A stretch of 16,277 nucleotides of DNA from JBBABP01 sp041657585 (GTDB lineage Bacteria > Patescibacteriota > Gracilibacteria > Absconditabacterales > Absconditicoccaceae): the NCBI GenBank assembly GCA_041657585.1, contig JBBABP010000021.1:1-16277 (forward strand). Direction: 5' to 3'. Positions 1 to 6,654 of the stretch are shown one piece after another (within the stretch, counting starts at the first letter, position 1; each line of letters starts with the position of its first letter). The translations under genes were made by a program, and so were the position numbers. The notes beneath the pieces were generated by a model. It made no database searches. It was not told where the DNA came from and worked only from the letters and a program-made list of their open reading frames with translations.

Positions 1-201
1 ATTTATACTGACAAACAACATTTCGCCTGAGTAAAAAATGAATTAGATAATTTAAAATATAATTTAATAAAAGCTGACTTAGAATTTATAGCCGACAATC
101 AAATAAAGTTAAATGACGAAGATCAAAAAAAACTTGAAAATCTGATTCAAGCTTTAGAAGATGACGAAGATGTAGATATGGTTTGGAACAACGCTTCTTA
201 A
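1..201 (+). CDS. yebC: YebC/TACO1 family protein, C-terminal end (5' truncated)
   Basis: This is the last 66 codons of an ORF that enters from the left edge in frame 1 and ends at TAA 199-201. The tail reads YTDKQHF..., then an acidic stretch LIQALEDDEDVDMVWNNAS. That ending (aLEDDdDVq.Vy.N) is the hallmark C-terminus of the YebC/PmpR/TACO1 family. The family was first described as transcriptional regulators and more recently linked to translation through hard-to-translate stretches. Codon 10 is TGA inside FA(TGA)VKNEL; it must be read through for the gene to be intact and gives FAGVKNEL under code 25. The gene is followed by a short AT-rich inverted repeat (ATGAAAA/TTTTCAT, 210-233) and a GC-rich palindrome that may end transcription. 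The family call rests on the C-terminus only. Confidence 0.85.
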
Positions 202-209
202 TTTTGTAA

Positions 210-321
210 ATGAAAATGTTTATTATTTTTCATAGGGGCGATTATCATTCGCCAGAAAATATTATTTCAATCCCTAATTTTTTAATCTTTTAATTTTTCA
301 ATTTTTTAGTTTTTTAATCTT
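210..321. repeat. Intergenic palindrome and A/T-rich repeat between convergent genes
   Basis: This is the short gap between the convergent yebC and PilO-like genes. ATGAAAA (210-216) pairs with TTTTCAT (227-233). Next comes GGGGCGATTATCATTCGCC, whose core at 237-253 is an imperfect palindrome and a near-copy of the one at 4852-4868. The rest (about 280-325) is low-complexity TTTTTTAATCTTTT sequence; its reverse complement shares a 16-base exact match (AAAAGATTAAAAAACT) with 6134-6149. It may act as a bidirectional terminator, but there is no clean stem followed by a T-run. Confidence 0.5.
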
Positions 322-1827
322 TTATCCACATAATCCCGCATCATCAATCATTCTATAAATTTCAAATAACTTAATAACTTTTTTGTAGTTTGTTAAATTT
401 GGATAGTCAGAATTAATTTTTTCTAAAAGATTTTTTAGTTGCCATAGATTGTCATTTTGTGATTTATCAATTTTGTCAAAACTTGAAAGTTTTTTTAATG
501 TGCTTGTTATAAGATCTAAAGCTACTTGAATGGACAAAACTTTATCATCTCATCAAAAACATTTTTTTCACAATACAGATCAGATTTCATCAATATCATT
601 ATTTGAAATTCATTTACCATAAACATCTATTACAATCTGACCTTTGTATTGTATATTTTTTGCATTAATTGATTGTCCAGGATTTTGTTTGTCAAAAGAA
701 AATTCTTTCACGGAAAAAACTGGTGGTAAATTTAGTAGTAAATCTTTAAATTTTTGAACATAATTTATTTTAGAATCAGTTCAAATTAGATAACCAAATT
801 CTGGTATATCTCTATATTTTTCTCTAAATTTGTAATAACAAAGTTCATCATTTATGTCATCACAAGCAATCACTGCTTTCACAGTTTTATCTATTATTTT
901 GTTGTCTATCAATATATTTTCTTGATTATTAAAAACTCGATTATACAAATGATATCAAATTATTTTATTTTGATCAGTTAAATTTCAGCTTCAAAATAAA
1001 ATTTCATATTTTTTTGTTAAGTCTTTGATTTCTGATGATTTATCTTTTTTTATTTGATCTCGCAAATAATAGAAAAACTCATTTATCGAAGAAATATTTT
1101 CTTTACTTGAAGTCATAGATAACTTATCAACCAAAAGCAAAAAAGAACGTTTAGAATTTGACACAAAAGAAACGCTTACTGGAATATGAAAAAATCAACT
1201 ATTGCTTTCTATGATATCTCAAATTGTTATATCAGATATTTCATTTGATTCTCAATTTTCTCAAACGTTCTTGAAAAAATCACTTCGTTTTTGGATCAAA
1301 ACAATATCACTATAAGGATTATTTTGTAAAAATTTTATACCCATCATTTCTGTATCAATCTGATTTGTATATTTATCTTTCCATATGTTCAAAACTGGCA
1401 AATAAATATATTGCAAAAAATCTTTATATGGAATTTGTAGATCTCTCAAATATTCATTGTATCTTTCAATATCAGATTTAATCTGATCATTTTCTTTTGT
1501 AAGATCCAAAATATTGTCCCAATTTTTCCAAAAATTTTTTGTATAATTATTTTTTTGAAGAATGTTTGTATCGTAGGTACTTAAATTTATTAGCTGACTA
1601 TTTTTTGTTTGTAAATTTCTAATTTCAGTGTACAAATTAAATCAGAAATAAAGTGCCAATACCACACTACAAAAAGCTAATGCAGACATAAGTTTACTAT
1701 CAAATTCCTTATTGCCAAAAAAATTATAAATTGCGACAAAAATCTTTTTTACTTTTGCAAAAAATAAATTAACCTTTTTAAAATCTATATTTTTTTTATC
1801 TAAATTTAATAAATCTTCTTCTTCCAT
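322..1827 (-). CDS. Single-pass membrane protein with PilO-like architecture (501 aa)
   Basis: I do not recognise a specific family with certainty. Under code 25 the frame is open from ATG at 1827 to TAA at 322-324; under the standard code it breaks repeatedly at TGA. The protein has a charged cytoplasmic N-terminus (about 45 residues, MEEEDLLNLDKK...), one transmembrane segment (about 47-66, LMSALAFCSVVLALYF...), and then a hydrophilic region likely to form a coiled coil (TEIRNLQTKNSQL). A long external part follows, in which segments such as FHIPVSVSFVSNSKRSFLLLVDKL resemble the C-terminal fold of type IV pilus assembly protein PilO. It is longer than classical PilO (about 200 aa). It starts only 9 bp after the stop of the upstream gene, which has the same topology, so the two are one operon. 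The PilO link is inference from architecture and local pattern. Confidence 0.7.
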
Positions 1828-1836
1828 TTATATTTT

Positions 1837-3297
1837 TTATTTTTTAAAATTATTTTGATCAACAAAATCAGTAATTTCCCTTTCAACTGTTTTTTGCAAA
1901 GGCAAATTAAAATTCATCAAAGAATTATTGAAGCTAAAATTACTTCATCATATATTGATAGTTTTTTGTTGTATATCTAATTTTTTAACATCTATATTTT
2001 CTCATATTACAAATTTACTTTGTTTCAAAAGATTTAAAAGACTTGTAATAATAAAAACATGAGGATTGATTATTCATTTTTTAATAAGAGCAATTTCATC
2101 TTGTTGAAATGTATTTACTTCTACAGAGAAGCTAATTTGTTCCTGTTTTGGATCAAATTTTTGAAAAACAATACTAAAACTTGGTAAACTTGTTTGTTCC
2201 AATTTCATATCGATATATGAAATTAATTTTTTAAAAAATCATTTATCAATCTGATCTTTAGTTTCAACATCAACAATATTATAGTATCTATCAAAATCTC
2301 AAATCAAATTACAATCATAATCAACTTCATATGGATTGAGATAACAATTATTGAGATATATTCAAATATCTTTTTCTCATCTTGCAAAAATATTTTTCAT
2401 TTTTATATCAACATCAGACAAAGAAATTCACAAAGATTGTGATATATTGGAAATAAAAGAATCCAAATAAGAAAAAACTTGAATCGCACTTGTAAATTTC
2501 ATTATTTCCAAAGATAAAATTGATTTTTTGATTGATGTAATATATTCTTCATTTTCCAAAACATCAGATATTTCTTTTGGAAAAAATCAATATTTACTAA
2601 TATCCTGTTTTAGATTATCTAAATTTAAATAATTTGAAATTAAATCATTTGAAATCAGATTCAATCAATTTTGTAAAATATCTTTTTTTTGTACAAAATT
2701 TAAATTGTTTGTATTTAATATTTTATTAATATTTTCTGTCGAATCTTCTTTGTTCAAAGGCAAATTTTTATAATAATCTGAAGTTGAATTTATATATTTA
2801 TTAATAAACTGTTGTGAATTTTTGTATTGCTGAACATAATTTGCATATTTAGGATCCATTGTTGGTTGACTAGAATAATACAAATAACGCTCATAAAAAC
2901 GAAATCATATAGAAAATAATCAAAAAAATATAAACACAAAAAATCAAATAACAAAAGTTTTCCAATAATTATTTTTTTTAATCTGACTTTTATCTCTGAT
3001 AATTCAGCTATCACCAAAGATAACTTTTTTTTCTTTGTTAATCTCGTTAGGCACATTAAAATTATTTAGATTAATTTCTGGTTCTTTCTGTATTTTTTCT
3101 GCATCTTTATTTAAATTTGAAATCAGATTATTGTTTTTTTCAGATCAAGATAAACTATCAAGTTTCATTGTTGATTGACTTGATATTTCATTATTTAAAT
3201 CAGTGTTTTTTTTCTTTATCAAAGAATCCAATCCAACAGTTGAAGAAGTTTCAGAATTCAAATTTTCATCTTTTTTATTTTTATTAAATCCAAACAT
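1837..3297 (-). CDS. Single-pass membrane protein with long disordered cytoplasmic tail, PilN/PilO-like (486 aa)
   Basis: This is the first gene of the two-gene minus-strand operon, with ATG at 3297 and TAA at 1837-1839, open only if TGA is sense. The first ~100 residues are Ser/Asn/Lys/Glu-rich and look disordered (MFGFNKNKKDENLNSETSS...). A single transmembrane helix lies at about 113-132 (TFVIGFFVFIFFGLFSIGF) and is followed by RFYERYLYYSSQ and an extracytoplasmic region of about 350 residues. The C-terminal part alternates beta-like strands (KQEQISFSVEVNTF, KTINIGGSNFSFN). An N-terminal tail, one helix and an external alpha/beta domain is the PilN/PilO plan, and a same-topology partner follows directly. 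A role in type IV pilus assembly is plausible but unproven. No Shine-Dalgarno motif precedes the ATG. Confidence 0.65.
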
Positions 3298-3329
3298 GGA
3301 ATATTAATTTAATTAAAGAATGCATTCAA

Positions 3330-3358
3330 ATTATATTCTATTCAGCTATAAAACACAA
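3330..3358 (-). promoter_or_regulatory. Promoter of the PilN/PilO-like operon
   Basis: On the minus strand, TTGTGT (3353-3358) is followed by a 17-bp spacer and a perfect TATAAT (3330-3335). This lies about 33 bases upstream of the ATG at 3297. The -10 and the spacing are ideal for a housekeeping sigma factor; the -35 matches only partly. Confidence 0.5.
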
Positions 3359-3431
3359 AAAAATCTGATACAAAAACACATTTAGAATTGACAAAGGATG
3401 TTAATATTATGCAAACTGCCGTTTAATGATA

Positions 3432-3539
3432 GTCATTGCGAACCCACAAAGTGGGTGTGGCAATCTTAAGCGTTTAAAAATAGATTGCTTCGTCGTAAGA
3501 ACTCCACACCAAACAAAAGGCGTGTAGGCTTGCAATGAC
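3432..3539. repeat. MITE-like palindromic intergenic repeat (~108 bp)
   Basis: The element has terminal inverted repeats GTCATTGCGA (3432-3441) and TTGCAATGAC (3530-3539), matching at 9 of 10 positions. Inside are ACCCAC-AAA-GTGGGT (3442-3456, a perfect hairpin), GCAATCT (3460-3466) pairing with AGATTGC (3482-3488), and CACACC...GGCGTG near the right end. It belongs to the widespread GTCATTGCGA...GTGGCAATCT...AGATTGCTTCG...GCAATGAC type of intergenic repeat seen in many unrelated bacteria. It has no coding capacity. It is markedly more GC-rich than the flanks and sits 10 bases after the FemAB-like stop, so its RNA could also terminate that gene. Confidence 0.75.
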
Positions 3540-3549
3540 AATTTAATTA

Positions 3550-4554
3550 TTATTTTCTTAACTTATAATATCGTCTAAAAATTTTATACAAAAATTTATT
3601 CAAAATCATATCATAATTGCCATATTGTTCTACCTTGATTCATCAAAGCGATTCTTTGAAATTACTTACACTTACCAATGGATGATCATCAAATCATGTT
3701 GGGGCTCCTCACATCAAATCACAATACAAAAATCCATTATCTCTAGCCCAAGAAAACATTTTATATTTCAAATAATGATGTGAACCAACATTACCAAATT
3801 TTCTATTTGTAAATCAATATAAATAAATTATATGACGCTTATCGTACAAACAAATACTTCCAGAAACTAATTCTCATCAAATATTAGTAATAAAAAGATT
3901 TCAACAAAAATTTTGAGTAATATATCTGATTAATTTTTCATATTGAGAATATGGAATAATATTAAATCATTTACTTGATGATGTTTCTACCCATTTATCA
4001 TAAAATAATTTATACTGATCAGGCGAAGCAATACCAAATTCAATTCATTTTTTAACTGCTTTTTTGATGCGGTCTTTACAACCAGAATTCATTTCTTGTA
4101 TAAGTTCATCGTCAGTTTTGTTCAAATCTATCAAAATATCGCTTTGTGGCATATTTTCTCTAAAAGAATTTTCCAAATTAAAATTTTTGCAAATATATTC
4201 ACGCAAATTTAATCTCATTTGTTTCATGTCATCCTTAAAAGAATCTGATCTGTGAGAAACGTTGTCAAAACTTATCATTTCATTTACCAATCACAATTGA
4301 AAAAAAACATTTAATTTACTTGTTCAAAATTCTTTTTTGATTCTTTTGATTTCTTTGCGAACATAAAATTGATCTTTTGGAATTTCAACTCACATCACTT
4401 GATATCGATTCAAGGTAAATGGTCAAATTTTTTTTGGTTTAACAATACCAAAATAATCCTTTCAAAAAAGATTAATCTGAAAAGTTGGTTTTGCATATAC
4501 TATTTGCTGTATATCTTTTCGTATTTGTGATTGATAAAAATTATACAATTTCAT
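3550..4554 (-). CDS. FemAB/FemX-family peptidoglycan bridge aminoacyltransferase (334 aa)
   Basis: FemAB-family enzymes transfer amino acids from aminoacyl-tRNA to the peptidoglycan stem peptide on lipid II, at the cytoplasmic membrane face, to build the cross-bridge. The family is visible in the segment GCKDRIKKAVKKG (about 158-170) and in the second GNAT half, IIYLYGFTNRKFGNVGSHHY (about 242-260) leading to FLYCDLMGGAPTGFDD (about 275-290). That arrangement (Y.Y.g.t...r....n....l....i.wa...G...yDl.G) is the FemAB signature. The length suits FemX-type members that lack the long coiled-coil arm. Start is ATG 4554 and stop is TAA 3550-3552. Several TGA codons fall at glycine positions, including one G of the DLMGG motif. 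It is probably a single-gene unit, separated from its neighbours by repeats on both sides. The amino acid transferred cannot be read from sequence. Confidence 0.85.
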
Positions 4555-4587
4555 ATTCAAAGAAGATAAAAAAATTAAGAAACAAAA

Positions 4588-4668
4588 GCATAAAAAGCCA
4601 GGAAAGCTATAGAAAGCATGAGAAAGCTTTAATGCTTTTTTAGCTTTGAGACTTTATGGCTTTTATCA
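4588..4668. repeat. Long imperfect palindrome of AAAGC/GCTTT blocks
   Basis: The left arm, roughly 4590-4619 (ATAAAAAGCCA.., AAAGCTATAGAAAGCAT), pairs with the right arm, roughly 4632-4665 (ATGCTTTTTTAGCTTT.., TATGGCTTTTA). The loop is about 12 bases. On the minus strand it contains AAAGCATTAAAGC and GCTTTCTATAGCTTTC, both also found at 6501-6540. It therefore looks like a second member of the family whose 10-mer is expanded at 6521-6600. Its position is upstream of the FemAB-like ATG, within that gene's probable leader. Confidence 0.65.
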
Positions 4669-4851
4669 CTTTTTTCATCTTTGACACTTTAATAATTTAA
4701 ACAAAATTTACAAGATAAACAATTTTTCAAAAAAAAATATAATTTGCAACATCTTAGTTTTTTTGATATAAAAATCATAACGTAAAGTGCTGGCAAAAAT
4801 TACTTTGATTGACAGACCAATGGAAAAACAAAATGGCGGATGTTTTGTAGG

Positions 4852-4868
4852 GGCGATTATTAATCGCC
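4852..4868. repeat. GGCGATTATTAATCGCC palindrome, second copy
   Basis: This near-perfect 17-base palindrome is preceded by TAGGG on the plus strand. The copy at 237-253 (GGCGATTATCATTCGCC) differs at only two or three bases and shares the AGGGGCGATTAT lead. It belongs to the common TAGGGGCGA...TCGCC type of short intergenic palindrome. Confidence 0.65.
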
Positions 4869-4912
4869 AAAAAGTTAGTCTGCGAAGCAATAACAAAAAT
4901 TACAAGACTAAC
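4869..4912 (-). terminator. Intrinsic terminator after the M29 aminopeptidase gene
   Basis: Reading the minus strand, GTTAGTCT (4905-4912) pairs perfectly with AGACTAAC (4874-4881) across a 23-base loop, and is followed at once by TTTTT (4869-4873). It begins 9 bases after the TAG stop at 4921. The stem is only 8 bp and the loop is long, so the terminator may be leaky. The adjoining GGCGATTATTAATCGCC palindrome may add to it. Confidence 0.6.
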
Positions 4913-4920
4913 ATTCTTTG

Positions 4921-6120
4921 CTATATTTGGAATTGTCCATCTTTATAAATTATTTTTTCTTCTCAATTTTCCAAAATTGCAGTCACTACTCTATCAGTTG
5001 TAGAAATTATATCTTTGTGCTCGCTACTCTGATTAAATCAGATTTGTTGTAATTCTTTTTCATTTAATTTACTGTCATCTCAAAGGAAACATTCCGAATA
5101 ACTGCTACCAAGTGCTATATGCGTGTTGCCAAATTTTCATCAAATATTTTCATCATACAAAGTTTCTCACATAAATTTTGTGATGTGCGACAATCTATTA
5201 TCCGTCAAACTAAATTCTCAAACTTTATCAGCTCAAGGAATAGAAATAATTTCTTTGAGCAAATATTCATTTTCATCGGCAGAAAATTTAACGACATTTC
5301 AATTTTCGAATTCTAAACGAATTCATTTGATAAGTTGTCAATAAACATACAAGGGCTGATTAAATCTGATCCAACCTTCTGTTCATCTGCAATCAGGCGA
5401 AGTAAAAATTTCAAACGAAGGAATATTCCTTCATCATCCGCCAACTCGTTTTCTATCAGTTCAGATTTTAATTTTTAGATCTACATCTTTTCATTTTATT
5501 TTTACTCGTTGGATTGGCAAATTATTTAACCGATCTTTTATTTTAGTAATGGCTTGGAAAGTTTTTTTCCATTGAGAAATTGGGTCTTCATAATCTAAAT
5601 AACAAGCTTTAATAATCTGATCCCAATATTCTTTTAGACTTAATCAAACCTCATCAGCCATAGCAATAGTTCAATAAAGTCAAATTACCCAAGTCAGATT
5701 TCATTCACGTTCTTTTTGAAATAATTTTTCTTTATATTCTTTGCGAGAATGCATTCTGGAAGTTAGTTTTTTAGGATCAACTCATTTTAGTTCATATTTA
5801 TCAGTTTCAGCAATAATTGAAATTCTGTGAGTTATATTTTGGATTTGTCAGTCAAAATAAGCTTTCGGATAATAAATTATTTGATGATCCTGTGCATGAT
5901 CAAAAAAATGTCTCGTCACTCCATCAGGTAAATATTGAAAAATTGGATGAGCACCGGCTTCCAATATTGCTTTTTGTAGTGGCAAATAAAATGGCTTAGC
6001 GCATTCAGGAATCTGAACAAAAACAACATCATCTTTTTTTACTCCATCTCCACTTCGCAATGCAAATTTTACTAACACATCAGCATATTTTTTTAATAAT
6101 TCATCACTTGGAAGAAACAT
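4921..6120 (-). CDS. M29 family metallo-aminopeptidase (AmpS/AmpT type, 399 aa)
   Basis: M29 enzymes are cytoplasmic, two-metal aminopeptidases that remove N-terminal amino acids from peptides. The N-terminus (LLKKYADVLVKFALRSGDGVKKDDVVFVQ) is typical. The catalytic C-terminal half shows every expected ligand: E237 in GRNIPSFEIFTSPD, E302 in VGEFSLTDN, H334 in GNTHIALG, Y341, and H368/D370 in SSEHKD. Their spacing closely follows that of the Thermus and Staphylococcus enzymes. Length is near the family norm of about 410. ATG 6120 is the first start after the intergenic repeats; the stop is TAG (4921-4923), the only TAG among the complete genes here. TGA codons fill glycine positions (two in VGGGGRN, two in ENIGGKFG), which supports the code-25 reading. 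It probably serves peptide salvage in an organism with little amino-acid synthesis (inference). Confidence 0.92.
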
Positions 6121-6171
6121 TAAAATTAGATTAAAAGATTAAAAAACTGAAAGATTAAAAGATTAGTAATT

Positions 6172-6201
6172 TGTCATTGCGAGCTTGCCTACCACAGGCA
6201 G
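6172..6201. repeat. Fragment related to the MITE-like repeat end
   Basis: TGTCATTGCGAGC (6172-6184) matches the left end of the element at 3432 (GTCATTGCGA). It is followed by TGCCT-ACCAC-AGGCA (6186-6200), a small hairpin of the CCTGCC/GGCAGG kind scattered in Patescibacteria genomes. No right end is present, so it is a truncated or rearranged copy. Confidence 0.5.
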
Positions 6202-6322
6202 GTTCATAATTTGCAATTACCAATACTCCAATTACCAATTACTTTCATTTTTCATTATTTTTACCTGCCGTAGGCATGGCATTTTTAATTATTAATTTTC
6301 TTCTTTCAACCCATATTCTATA

Positions 6323-6430
6323 ACTTTATATCACAAATGGTTGTTGAAATCAATCAAAAGTCACTCCAAATTTCAAAAATAACAATTTCTGATTATCATT
6401 ATATGGAATACTGAAATTGGAAGAATTGAT
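6323..6430 (-). pseudogene. Possible short gene remnant, low confidence
   Basis: On the minus strand an open stretch of about 35 codons reads INSSNFSIPYNDNQKLLFLK, then FGVTFDGFQQPFVI and TAA. It has sensible protein composition and one TGA at a likely glycine, but there is no start codon and an in-frame TAA lies just upstream. The plus strand over nearly the same bases (6337-6444) also holds a complete 35-codon ORF (MVVEINQKSLQ...). Neither has a ribosome binding site or a recognised family. It may be a decayed gene end, or chance. Confidence 0.25.
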
Positions 6431-6455
6431 TAAAAAAAATTAAAAATACAATTCA

Positions 6456-6464
6456 TGTTATAAT
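6456..6464 (+). promoter_or_regulatory. Extended -10 promoter for the giant-protein operon
   Basis: TGTTATAAT is a perfect extended -10 (TG-N-TATAAT) facing the large plus-strand genes, about 190 bases upstream of the ATG at 6655. No good -35 lies at 16-18 bp, which is usual for extended -10 promoters. A transcript from here would carry the whole 10-bp repeat array in its 5' leader. Confidence 0.45.
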
Positions 6465-6520
6465 TTAAAAATCAAGAAGCCAAAAAGGTTACAAAGCCAC
6501 AAAGCATTAAAGCCCTTATA

Positions 6521-6600
6521 GCTTTCTATAGCTTTCTATAGCTTTCTATAGCTTTCTATAGCTTTCTATAGCTTTCTATAGCTTTCTATAGCTTTCTATA
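6521..6600. repeat. 10-bp tandem repeat, eight perfect GCTTTCTATA copies
   Basis: There are eight identical head-to-tail copies of GCTTTCTATA. A degenerate unit precedes them (AGCCCTTATA, 6511-6520) and another follows (GCTTTTATA, 6601-6609). The period is about one helical turn. The array lies in the likely 5' leader of the 1636-residue protein and contains in-frame TAG stops relative to that gene, so it is not coding there. Perfect identity points to recent expansion or slippage. Confidence 0.95.
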
Positions 6601-6654
6601 GCTTTTATAGCCAATCATTATTCATTATTCATTTTTAATTATTCATTTTTATTC

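Larger units (their letters stand above)
4555..4920. other. Intergenic region with palindromes and a terminator, no convincing gene
   Basis: These 366 bases between the FemAB-like and M29 genes hold a long imperfect palindrome (4588-4668), a GC-rich short palindrome (4852-4868) and a terminator (4869-4912). An open stretch on the minus strand at about 4708-4896 runs straight through the palindrome and terminator, has no recognisable features and is probably not a gene. No clear promoter for the FemAB-like gene was found here. Confidence 0.6.
6121..6654. other. Intergenic region rich in repeats between divergent genes
   Basis: These 534 bases lie between the divergent M29 and giant-protein genes. 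In order they hold an A/T repeat (6123-6166), a remnant of the GTCATTGCGA repeat (6172-6201), two direct copies of CAATTACCAAT (6214-6224, 6229-6239), a TGCC-GTA-GGCA hairpin (6266-6276), a possible gene remnant (6300-6444), an extended -10 (6456-6464), the 10-bp tandem array (6521-6600) and ATTCATT-type A/T repeats up to the ATG at 6655. No RNA gene was recognised. Confidence 0.6.

Noticed and set aside
3388..3393. Perfect TTGACA on the plus strand
   Set aside because: The nearest -10-like hexamer (TATTAT, 3405) is only 11 bp away and no plus-strand gene follows.
4708..4896. 62-codon minus-strand ORF (MLLLRRLTFWRL...)
   Set aside because: It crosses a terminator hairpin and the GGCGATTATTAATCGCC palindrome and has no recognisable domain or ribosome site.
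6521..6600. Reading the 10-bp array as a CRISPR or coding repeat
   Set aside because: There are no spacers and the unit is far too short for CRISPR. All coding use is blocked by TAG in the frame of the downstream gene.
6589..6654. Upstream extension of the giant protein into a hydrophobic signal-like N-terminus
   Set aside because: The frame is open and hydrophobic, but there is no ATG, GTG or TTG start, and the sequence is generic A/T intergenic repeat.
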